From positions 62,001 through 126,000 of the forward strand of contig JASANH010001724.1 of NCBI GenBank assembly GCA_030248295.1: a stretch of DNA of 64,000 nt, written 5' to 3'. Shown here one piece after another: positions 22,939-33,029 of this stretch (position 1 is the first letter of the stretch; each line of letters begins with the position of its first letter). Below the pieces are notes generated by a model. The model made no database searches. It was given only the letters and a program-made list of their open reading frames with translations, and had not been told where the DNA came from. The stretch comes from Mesodorylaimus sp. YZB2_4. Lineage: Eukaryota; Nematoda; Enoplea; Dorylaimida; Dorylaimidae. Position numbers and translations under genes: made by a program.

Positions 22939-25900
22939 ATGCTTCAAAATGCTTTAGCAACCATTAAAATTGAAGTGAAAAAGAAAAGACAACTTCATAA
23001 ATTCCCTTCTTATTTGTCCGCTACCGATATTAGTATTTTAGAGAAGCTTATTGGCCCAAATTCAAAGGTATGTAAAAAGGTATGTTATCTTCGAAATCAT
23101 CAGAGTAGTAATTTTTTTGTTGGAATACTAAGAGATATTTTTAGGTGTTACTGGCTCTTTTGAAAATCTATGAAGTCACGCGAACCTTTTAGGTGCAGGG
23201 AAGATCTTACGCCACCATAAATTCATTGTAAGTTAGGATTTTTTAAGATAGTATTGTAAAATACGCATAGGTTCGCTTTCTGTGTTTGGTAAAAAGCCAC
23301 ACAAAGCTCTGTGTTGATATGGGCTTCTAAAAAAAAACAGCGAGATTACAATTTTGTAGGAACACGCCTGATTAAGTCGACTTTTACAGCAAGGGTACGA
23401 TGTAAATAATGAATAATGCGGCAAGCAACCAAGTGCATGCAGGCACCATATTTCTGCCCTTGCACAATAGGATCGAGGCAGTTACGATTTCTAAGAGGGT
23501 CATCGACGAAGCCAATTACATGATTACTCTTCTAGTGCTTATCAACCGGAGCAGCTCAACTACTCGAATGTGATCAGGGCAAGACAACTTGGCGGATAAT
23601 CGATGCTGGCATTGCCTGTCTGCTGAAAGATTACAACAGCAAAAAATCAGTTATAAGGCTTTACAGCTTACAGGTAAGTCGTTTTTATCACTATCATACC
23701 ATCACAGTTTATTGCCTATGATCAGGCAGACTGGAATTCTAGACACTCTTTGATGTCTAGTAACCCATAGCTGCACGAATGGGACAGCGCTAACTGTCGC
23801 AGGGTCTCGTAGTCAGGTGCAGTCTTGTCCAAACTACAGTAGTGAGTGATAAGCACTACGTGACAGCGGAAGATGATGGGGAGCTGTAGTGCGTGAATGT
23901 GCGGCGATCGAGACTGCCTCTGGGATCTGCTTTTCTGGGACTCTGCTTCGCGCCATGTGTCCCTGGGCACCGTGGGCCTGTTGCACCATATGTACCCTGG
24001 GACCAGACTGGTGTTCCAATGACCTGGGTTTTTCACTGTCTGACCTGACCCTGACCTTGACCGACCTCTCAAAGAATTTTCTGATCTGACCCTGACCTTG
24101 ACCGACCCCTCAAAAAATTTTCTGACCTGACCTTGATCTTGACCGAACCAAAAAAACTTGCTGACGTGACCGTTAACCTGCGAGGACCTGTAAAGTATTC
24201 TGACCCTATTCACTGAATATGATTTGAATTTAAACGAATTTTTAATCCTAGCTTTTCACATGAACGGATACCTTTAACCGGCACCAGCAACAGAACAAAG
24301 CTTACCTGTGTTTGCAACTTTACCAAGAAAATTCACTACAGCTGACAATTTTCTGGCATTACGTGAAATTTCACGGGCAGTCCAAGAAACTGAATTTTTA
24401 TCAAGCTCAAAAAGATAAGCAAAGCTGTTTTCACGGCTTTGGGAAAACTAGAGAAGCTGACACCCATTGAAAATCAAAGATAAATCTCATTCGTTATGCG
24501 TTAATTCCTGCTCAAACTGCCTGCTGCATGACCAATTTCTTTTCGCCGTGATCCGAGAAAAGGCGCCTTACCAGGCTGGAATTGGCTCGTACAGCCAGAA
24601 TACCTCGCTCCAATGACGACAAGTTTGGATATGAACGAATGGGAAGAGATAGTGGCTGCCACGTATGGATGGCATTCGCGAGCACTCACTACGCTGGCAC
24701 ACAGTAGTCTATGCAGCTGGGCTGGTGGGTTACTGGACGAGTAAGACAACTGCAATAGCACGAGACTCACAATCAGCAGGGGCCAGTTTCACAGTGCGGT
24801 TCTAATTTTTCACAGTACGAATTGAGGGCACTATTGGACAGCAACTTGGGACAATGCTGAGCAAACGCAAACGCAATTTCGGACGTGTCGCGATAGCTGT
24901 CCTGGAGGTGACTTCTCCGTAGATTTAGGCACGTCCTAAGACAGATCTCATCTTGTGAAAAGGATGACCTAGTTTTAGCAGACCACAAAATTTGATGGGG
25001 TAAATACACACTCTATGCCTAACCCAGGCACCCATTACTAGTCGAAGATTGCTGTGCGATTTTATCTGAATAATTTTACTACGTTACGAGGATGTCTTGG
25101 CTAAGGAAGGCTGGTCCACATTATGAGCTCCGTAAAGGTGCCAAATTGGGTTTATTTTATAAGGTTTACCATGGCTTTAACGATTTGGGAATCCTCGTTT
25201 TATGCACAAAATCTAACCGTCATGTCAGCAGACTGCGCGAACCACATCATTTGTTTTTACCAAGTTATAATTTTGAGTCCACAGACTTTTGTGTTTTCTC
25301 CGATTGTTTTACGGGACTCTTTCCCATGGGATCGTGCTTGCTAGTGACTCTATCATGCGTATAAGTTTTAATTAATACCGCGTCCCCCCTCCCCTGTCAA
25401 GTGCATGTATTTGCCTGGGTAAAGAAGGAGTAAAATGATGATAATGGCATTCTGTCGTCTTTTTTGCCTCAATGGTTAAAAAGGGACGACAGAATTTTAG
25501 TTCAGCTGAAAAAGAACCATTTTCACGGCTCGAGAGAGCTAACGCAAAATGCCACAATCTCAAGATGCCCAAAAAGTTTCTCTAGAAAGATCAGCTCAAA
25601 ATTGCCATAGATCAAGGAAAATTGCCCTGCGCCTGATAGCGCTGCTGGGAAATGAAGACTTTAGAGAGCGTCTTAAACTTACTGCATGACTGCCTGGTGT
25701 CCTTGGGTGGGATACCAAGCTGATTGTGAAATGACTTAGGACTGTCCCAGAATTTAGGACATGCCTCGGGATTTAGAACTGTAAAGCTGCCCCCAGATCC
25801 CTACTAAGGAAGGCAGGAGCTTGAAATGTTTCCACCAACATTTCACTAAATTTACTTTCTCTCGCTGTCAGAATGCTCTGACCGGGTGCAAGAAATTCTG

Positions 25901-27891
25901 ACCTGATCCTGACCTTGACCGACCCCTCAAAAAATTTTCTGACCAGACCCGAAAAAATTTTCTGACACTGACCCTGACTTTGACCAAGGGTCGGTCAATC
26001 AGGGTTTTGAGAGAATTCTGACCTTGACCTTGAGGTCATATCTAACACTAGACCAGACGTGCCCATGCGCCAGCTACCAGCCACCAGGGTCAGAGCCGAT
26101 TACCAGAGGGTCTCTCTAGGTGCAGCCCTTCACTATTCGTATGTGGTATAAAAAAACTTCTTATCAGGCGAAGACAAAAAATTCTATTTTTCAGCTAAAA
26201 AGCGTCTTATGGGAGCAAGCAATCGATGGGACGTGCAATGTCGAAAGTGAAGACCGATTCATTGCCTTCGAAAGTGAAAGCGTCCTTTTTGGTTTGAGCT
26301 TCAACGAAATAGATGATGCAAGGTCTTTCAAATCAGAAGCGGAAAAGCAAAACAAATCAACCAAAAAAGAACTTGATTCCGATGTGGAATATTATTCCAT
26401 CCCGGCATCAGCGACTGGCCAACAGAAGCCCAGCACGTCCTTCGCAGATACACTTCGACACCAAGGACAACATCTGCTAGATGGCACCACAGCAGCCGCT
26501 TCCACAGCTGCAGCGTCCATGCGACGAGTGGGAGATAAGACCAATAAAAGTGTCCTTCAACCCACAGCGCACGCAGTTGGCCATTTTTTCGAGCATGCAG
26601 CTGAAAAATTGGGATATAATAAGAAAAAGCAAGTAGAAATTAGTGAGCCTATACATTTCCAACATCGGGCTCACATCGGCTGGGAACAAGGAGAAGGGCT
26701 GAAATCAAAGTCATTTGTTCCGTACGATGATTTGGATCCCGTCATTCAAGATGTTTTGAGACTCATCGGAGAAACGCCTAGCAACTTTACTAAGGAGGAT
26801 CGAGAGTTTATTTATGATTTTGTTGATCAGTGCGGCGGAATTGATCAGTTGAAGCAGGAGTTGGGAAATCAGACCAGAGGATCTTCTATATCACCTAGAA
26901 TAAGTCCACGACCAGGTGGGTAAACCGACAACATGACAGATTCACATGGGAAACCGAAGCGACCTTTGTGTACGGTTGGGTGTTTTAATTTTCTTTTCAA
27001 AAGCAGAAAAAAACAGCTCTGAAATTTTGAAATTTTGTCTGCCATACATCAAGCTCAGATGACACGGCTAACGTAAAAATTCTCAGTGCGGAGGAGTTTA
27101 TTGGTTTTTGTCAACTATTCTACTTCGTTCTCATTTCCAGTTTGCCCCTCCTTCAATCACACCATCCGTTATATTTTCAGGCTTAAAAACACCACCATGG
27201 AGTGCTCTCAGCTATCAAAGCAGCAATAAACCAGCGACGTCAACCAATCGACCCAAAGTACCACCGCCACCTCCACCCAAGCCACCAGCGCCTCCTCCAA
27301 TCAGTTCGCTCCCATCGAGACCATTCTACATTACAGGACTCCCAACACCACCAATGACTCCCCCACCTCGGCCTCCTCCGCCCATTCCTCCACCTAAGCC
27401 GACTTCGCAGACCGATTTAAGTGATAAGCGCGCCAGTTTTCTCAATGCAGTCCAAAATGGAGCGACTACCCTGAGGTCTCGCAAGAAAAACAAAGATGTT
27501 CACGTGAACAATGATTTAAAGGTAAGTGATAGGGTAAGGTAGAGGTAGGGTGATAGGGTGAGTGGTAGGAAAGTGATACAGCTGTAATTTTCAGAATAAG
27601 GGAGTACCCACGGGTATACATATGACACTAGCTTATACCTAAAAATGGCAACTTATGACTGTACCCACGGGGTCGAGTCAACCCAAGAAAGGGGCTATTA
27701 CATGCTGATATGTCAGTTGATAAGAGGATAAATGATCTGTATTTCAGCCGCATCCAACCGTCTACAAGCCGGAAGATATCAGTGGCATTGCAGGAGCATT
27801 GGCTCGTGCTCTCGCACAACGAAGACAACAAATCGAGTCAGACAGCGGTTCATCTGCGGGAGAGGACGACAGAGTGGATGATTGGGATTGA
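22939..27891 (+). CDS. WAS/WASL-like: Wiskott-Aldrich syndrome protein (WASP/N-WASP) family, 5 exons
   Basis: Exons 22939-23067, 23536-23673, 26195-26915, 27181-27521 and 27748-27891 join in phase at every junction to give 490 residues, the usual WASP length. WASP relays Cdc42 signals to the Arp2/3 complex to nucleate branched actin. The WH1 domain spans about 20-142 (LSTGAAQLLE, AGIACLLKD, SVIRLY, LWEQ, FGLSFNEIDDARSF). The CRIB/GTPase-binding motif is at about 238-260 (ISEPIHFQHRAHIGWEQGEG), a proline-rich region is in exon 4, and one WH2 motif lies near 411-427 (KRASFLNAVQNGATTLR). The C-terminal central/acidic segment ends in DDWD, keeping the Trp needed for Arp2/3 contact. Intron 2 is 2.5 kb and holds a LINE fragment and tandem repeats; the others are short. 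The gene converges with the Cys-loop channel. Confidence 0.93.
24003..24180 (+). repeat. Tandem TGACC-word repeat, array 1 (WASP intron 2)
   Basis: Roughly 46-base units built of CTGACCCTGACCTTGACCGA then CCCCTCAAAAAATTTTCTGA, repeated about three times with substitutions. The same unit recurs at 25885-26045. Confidence 0.8.
25090..25465 (+). mobile_element. 5'-truncated LINE 3' fragment (WASP intron 2)
   Basis: Plus-strand remnant of a CR1/Jockey-like LINE tail: KLGLFYKVYHGFND, then REPHHLFLPSYN, parallel to the fragments at 0.8 and 3.3 kb. It is followed by a 3' UTR and a tail GAGTAAAATGATGATAATGG at about 25428-25447. Non-functional. Confidence 0.6.
25885..26045 (+). repeat. Tandem TGACC-word repeat, array 2 (WASP intron 2)
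   Basis: Same unit family as 24003-24180, more degenerate, ending about 150 bases before WASP exon 3. Confidence 0.75.
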
Positions 27892-28154
27892 TTTATTTGC
27901 GATCAAATATTGTATGTTTGATTGTGCTAACTAACGTGAATTTTTAAAGTAGGCGCCACAAATTGAAATGCTCGACATTGCAGCGCAAGTAGACGTTGAA
28001 ACTATGAGGGTCCATATTCCAGGTGTGACGACTGTAAATTTTTACCGCGGTGAAAAATTAATGCTCTTGTGACCCAGGTAAGCTGAACAATCTCCATCAT
28101 CTGACATAAAGCGAGGATTTGATGAGATTTTGATTTTTAGAGAAGATTGCTGGA

Positions 28155-28242
28155 AATTTATGGTTTGCTGTCACAGAAAACCATGAATTTCAACGGGTGG
28201 CGTGACCGGGAGTACAGTCTGTACTCCCGGTCACGCCACCCG
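28155..28242. repeat. Two adjacent hairpins between convergent genes, one perfect
   Basis: Positions 28194-28216 and 28220-28242 are exact reverse complements (23 bases each, GC-rich, starting CGGGTGGCGTGACCGGGAG) around a 3-base GTC loop. Just upstream, about 28155-28190, a weaker AT-rich hairpin pairs ATTTATGGTTT with AAACCATGAATT. They lie 300 bases past the WASP stop and 200 bases past the Cys-loop channel stop. Confidence 0.9.
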
Positions 28243-28441
28243 TGCTAGTACTGCGGGCTTGTACGATAACGATACCACGCAAAATGTTATCTTCACAAGC
28301 TTGTACAATGGCAGAAGGAAGGAACATGCCGTCTACAGCAGACCATTAAACGAACTGCACTGTACACCCGTCTCCTAACATGAATAAGACACGATGCTTA
28401 TAGGTGACAAATAGCGTGTACTCGCATCCACCCCAGTTGTA

Positions 28442-31400
28442 TCACATGCGAGGTAACAAATAGTATGGCCAATAGAGCATGTTGAACCTGAAAGGTAAGC
28501 GTCATTGTTATTTCTAATCACAAAAAATATTTCTTTGATCTTTCTACTCACAAGATGAAGGAGCAAGGAAAAATAAATCTGCTAACGCGATCAACAGTTA
28601 CTGCTAATTTCCGATTTCTTTGCGCTTGCTGCTGTTGCACTGGAGTTTGGGGCTTGGCTATCAACTGATGTTCACTATTGCAACTAGTTCCGCCAGCACA
28701 CGACACGCACGACTGTCTGTGAGCCAATGAATGATGGCGGGAAAGGCCGTTGGATTCTTTCCCTTGCTGATGATGGCATCCTACATTAAAAGAAGAATCC
28801 GACTCCTGCTGCTGTTGAACACGAGGATCGTCAGACTGCAAAAGTAGAAAATCATTTTATCCCACGTAGAAACTTAAAAGAAAGAAAAATTGTGGCATAC
28901 TCCGACGGCTGTGACATCAAATAAAAGATTATGGAACTCTGACAGACGTCCACCCGCTGAGTTAGGGTTCGATGTTAGCAAACGGCTGCTACTACGTTTA
29001 CGATTCGATGCTGCTATAGCTGATGCAGAATCAGCTACCGCCTTCGACGTTGTTCGACGGCTTATGTAATTAACCACTGTAAATTCTATCATAACACCCT
29101 TAAAAAAGCAGGGAGCTCACAAAAGTTTCCAGGACAACATTGAGGTGCTTACAAACACAAAACCCATACAAGTTCCCATCCAGACGTCAATAGCCTTGGC
29201 ATACGACACTAAAAAAATGAATACATAGAGACAAAAAGAGTACAAGTCGTAAATCACACTTACCCTGTGGTAATGACATTTTGGCCGCTTGAGCCTGTGT
29301 GGCCAATGTGAGCAATGTGGTAATACATAAGCTGAAAGAAGCAAGTGTATTTGCATCCAAAATCATGATTTCTGCAAATTGTTTGTCAAGACTGAAATGA
29401 CAGGCTTTCAAATAGATTCACCTTTATCCATCAAGACTCAAACTGTTATTGTTTCCTGTCCTGATACTCCTACTCATACTCGGTCATTATAATTAGGCCA
29501 ATTGTAAGAGGAGTAGTGTTTATTATGCTATTCATCCGAAGATGTTCTCCCCGAGTTCGGTATTTTGACTGCGAGTTACAGGAGGATATAGGTGATAGTT
29601 CTGAAAGTAATGTTTCAGGAGTTAATAGCTTCGCCATATTTCAAACTTGTGCTGCTGCACAGACCGATACAGTACAGTACAGCACCGCACCGTGCTGTCT
29701 GTACCCTACTGTACTCCTTTCGGTACAGTAAAATATAGCATAGCGTAGCTGCTACCAGAATCAGGCAGGTTATAGAAAGACGTCTGCACCCTCTTACAGA
29801 CAGCAAAGCCAGAAGACAACGCAATCCCAATAGCAATCCCAGGGTGGATCGAGGCCCAAGCCTTACCTGACACGCCCTGGTACGGCATCCACATCTAGCC
29901 AAAACGAGAACCAACTGATAACCACGATTAAAGCTGTGGGAATATAGCTTTGTAAAACATGATGCATGATTTCTCGTTTCATTTTAAAACTGGCTATAGC
30001 ACATGCCCAAATACCTGAAAAAATTTTTGATTAGATGTTAAATTCTAGCAGAACTGTATATATTTTTACCAATGGCATAAGTTCCATCACAATATTTGGC
30101 CTCGTACTTGACCAAATCCATGTCTGGTAGCTTGATTTCATCATTTTTAGTTATATTCTCAGATGTTTTCCAAATAATGTCCAGATTGTCTTTGTCATAA
30201 GCGTCTGCAAAGGAATTCATTCTCTCATAGTCATTATGAAGCTGTCAGTAAATGAGCGAAGAAAACCTCCCTTACAGCTAAGTATTCGAATAAAGCACTC
30301 TTGTTGATCAAGTGGATAATGGGACAGGTCCATCATACAATTCAACACTAACGATATCCTGTAACCAAAACCAAATGGACGTGAAAAACTTGAAATAGAT
30401 TGAAACCCATAGCAGCACGCTGGACTGGAATCCTGGTGACCAGGGTTCGAATCCCGCTCAATGATCAAGTTTTGCACACATTTCTGAATGCCTTTATGTA
30501 AAAAAAAACGGAGCACCAGTCCTGACACATACCTAATATCCAAATATATACTCCCATTCGGATATATATAAACTAAGAAATTAGGCGCAGTGACTGTGTG
30601 ATATTTGGCATCCTTGGCATTGGCGAAATATAAATCTAAAAAATAACAAATCTTTTAGTCATCCTAGATTAATGATAAAATAATTTACCTGGATGCCACA
30701 TTTTTTCAAAGAGTGATAAATCTCTTAATAATACCGGATAATTATTTGAATGCTGTAGCCGCGGGTCGACCCACGTCTCTGAGAAATATATATCAACATG
30801 AAAATCCTAAAAAAGATTTTGAATTAAGATGGCAGATAATTATTCGCGCTTAAGGGGTAGACATAGAGATGGGCATGTCTACATAGACCCTATAGATGTT
30901 TCAGATATGCTGTAAAAAACACATGTTTACTCGCAAGCCTTCCCAGGGGCGATAGAATTTCGATTGAGCCCTGCCAAAAAACACTCGAGGGAGTCACATT
31001 TGAGGAGAAATTTCAGCTTTTCAAACGGGTCTCAGTTGATTTGTACCGCATTTTTTTGCGACGCGCAATAATGCCAAATACTGGTATCTTTATTTTATTT
31101 CAAAAACTATCTTTTGGGATTCAATGAATGTATTCGAAGATTAAGAAACTGTGATTTCAGTTTAAAAAAAAAAACACGAATATGTATTATACTTCTATAT
31201 ATTCAGTTATCACTACCCACACGTACAGTATCTTTAGAGTATATAGTGTGCGCACTTAGAGGGGGAGAGTTCGACTCCCGCCTCGGTACAAAATGATTGT
31301 CAAATATATGGTCCTTAGCCCTCGAGTACGCTGTGAAGTGCTTGGCTATGGATAAAGTATGACATGACATGACATAGTGTAGTCAATGTCAAAGAATATA

Positions 31401-31752
31401 GTATATACATAGTGTATAGTCAAACAGCAGTTATATATTTACACATTTTAATGGAGGTTGCATTCATATAGCTTATGAATGTCAGTTAATTCAATTTGCA
31501 TACTGCACGAGGTATAATGCATGTGCGTACGACAACTACATAAGTATTTTCGTAAGTGTATGTACATTATTTAAAATTGTTCTCATTATGCTATAATTAG
31601 AACACAACATTTGTTGCACGAGCTCCTGCACTCGCCTCTCCGAGTCTATGCACTCACGATCAGCAACAGGTTCTGTGCGCTCACCATAGTCTGGGCTCTA
31701 AACGAGGACATTCCCTCGATATATAAATTGATAGTGACGTTGGTCGGAGGCT
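28442..31752 (-). CDS. Cys-loop ligand-gated anion channel subunit (GlyR/HisCl/GABA-A-like), 11 exons
   Basis: Exons, 5' to 3' on the minus strand: 31752-31685, 30806-30689, 30635-30533, 30358-30276, 30204-30070, 30014-29867, 29331-29264, 29208-29153, 29098-28901, 28835-28552 and 28487-28442. All junctions keep phase. The ligand-binding domain has EPPTNVTINLYIEG, DPRL, the Cys loop CMMDLSHYPLDQQEC, and a second cysteine pair (YCDGTYAIGIWAC) as in glycine and glutamate receptors. M1 is SYIPTALIVVISWFSFWL. M2 starts VPGRVSLCITTLLTLATQ, M3 has SYAKAIDVWMGTC, and M4 is RVSRFIFPCSFILFNMLYW. The family forms pentameric synaptic channels. The P-x-R entry suits anion selectivity, though the usual Ala is Gly. 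The M3-M4 loop is short, Ser- and Gln-rich. No signal peptide is visible; the 5' end merges into PUR-like exons. Confidence 0.88.
30395..30515 (+). mobile_element. tRNA-like SINE fragment in a channel intron
   Basis: GCACGCTGGACT, then GACCAGGGTTCGAATCCCGC (box B), then AT-rich sequence and a run of nine A. It fills much of a 174-base intron between two ligand-binding-domain exons. The 5' half of a tRNA fold is missing, so it is a SINE or tRNA relic and not a tRNA gene. Confidence 0.45.
31230..31380 (+). mobile_element. Second tRNA-related SINE family with (ATGAC)n tail
   Basis: Box-B-like GAGTTCGACTCCCGCC at about 31267-31282 is followed by a tail GTGCTTGGCTATGGATAAAG at about 31337-31356, ending in ATGACATGACATGACAT. 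The same tail is found at 39243-39275. It lies inside the 878-base intron of the Cys-loop channel. Confidence 0.6.
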
Positions 31753-33029
31753 CTAAAAAATCAGAAAGCAAAGATAAATTCTCAGCACATGTATCCTGTA
31801 ACATTGTCATATGTTTACCCTGTGTAACGTTGTATCTAGTCTCAACAAACTCTTCTAGAATTTCAGTCACGTTTCTCCAATAGCTGGACGGAATTAGAAT
31901 CGTTGAACGTCTCAAACGACCTTTGGCTTCAGTAATCTGCACCAAATGACATATGTCAGGTTTGGATTGGCAGACATGGGCTTAGATTGCGGAAGCAGGA
32001 GGCGGAAGCTACTTACCAGTAAAGCTTCATTTCCACTAGTCTTGCGCACGTAACTGACATAGTAGATTCGAGAAGGATCTCCTTTGATTTCAGCGCTAAG
32101 CAAATTATCTTGAGCGTAGAAATTCTCAGACGAAAATGAATTATCAGCATAAATATTGGTTTTATTATAAGCTAAAATTAGAATGTCTTATTTTGAAGCT
32201 CTTCCTCCAAAAAATTACTCGAAAACGCCAATTTTTCTACACACTGAAGTGTTCCCATAAATTCCCAATCTGCGCCCACGCTTCTTCAAAATCTAGGCGC
32301 AGCCTTTTTGGGGGTAAAAGCAAGCGATTTGCCTAATCGAGAATGGCGTCATCTGAACTCTAAATTCAGACTATTTGAATTATATTTCCTGTTTTGTGGT
32401 ACATCGTCCCCCACAGCGTGTTTGGCAACTGGCCCACCTCCAATTGACACCTACTGTACTCAGTCTGACCCGACAACGCATCACGAATAAACTTTTTTGG
32501 TTTTTTTCAAGAGATTGCGCAAAACTTGTAAGTGTAGAAGGCTTGTTGAGCAGGAAACTCAAAGTTTGTGGACTTGCATTTTTTAGGTAAGGGAACATCT
32601 TACCGCTAGTGCCTCCTGGATTTTTCACCAAATAATGATTGGTAAAACGTTGCAGTTGATAAATAAGTTGCTTAGCGACTCCTCTATTCATTTCAATACG
32701 AATTGTGCGACCGGTTGGTGTTTCTTTCTGGAAAACATCAATTGAACCACCTGCACTCTGACTATGTGCACTCAAACTGAACTGAACTTACATAAATCAT
32801 TGCAATGCGGTCATATTCGACTTTCTGAGAGTGTCTCATACTGAGCACGTAGCCATCAGCTCCGCGCAGCGTCCGTTGTGCTTTTAGGCTTGAGTTCGCA
32901 GCTTAAAAAAATTTTTACAGCGACGGGAAAAAAGGTAGAAAAATGGACTGACTTGCGTATGTTGGTAAATGGTGTTTGTTGTATTCACCGCCTTCCAAAA
33001 TCGCAATTATATCATCGGGTGGAGCTGTT
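31753..33029 (-). CDS. PUR-like repeat exons reading in frame into the Cys-loop channel (5' end unresolved)
   Basis: Exons 33029-32989, 32901-32792, 32757-32604, 32108-32017 and 31936-31819 are phase-consistent. They encode two segments resembling the beta-beta-beta-helix repeats of purine-rich element binding proteins: SIDVFQKE then RTIRIEMNRGVAKQLIYQLQ, and RIYYVSYVRKTSGNEALLIT then RRSTILIPSSYWRNVTEIL. PUR proteins bind single-stranded DNA and RNA and usually have three repeats; only two are seen, and the KENxRGRFL core is diverged. The last exon runs without a stop into the first exon of the channel. The 66 bases at 31753-31818 could be an intron (GTAAAC...TTTTTTAG) but are open and divisible by three. 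I found no start codon. Either a PUR gene abuts the channel and its true end is missed, or one chimeric transcript exists. The intron at 32758-32791 would be only 34 bases, which is suspicious. Confidence 0.45.

Noticed and set aside
27121-27140. Alternative acceptor TCATTTCCAG for WASP exon 4
   Set aside because: It breaks the reading phase with exon 3; the acceptor ending at 27180 keeps it.
30425-30460. Possible tRNA gene (GGTTCGAATCCC box B)
   Set aside because: No acceptor stem, D-arm or anticodon arm can be folded around it; it is a SINE head or tRNA relic in an intron.
32947-32953. GC-AG intron donor (GCAAGT) for the PUR-like exon
   Set aside because: The GT donor a few codons earlier (GTGAAT after 32989) restores the correct phase with the next exon; the GC site does not.
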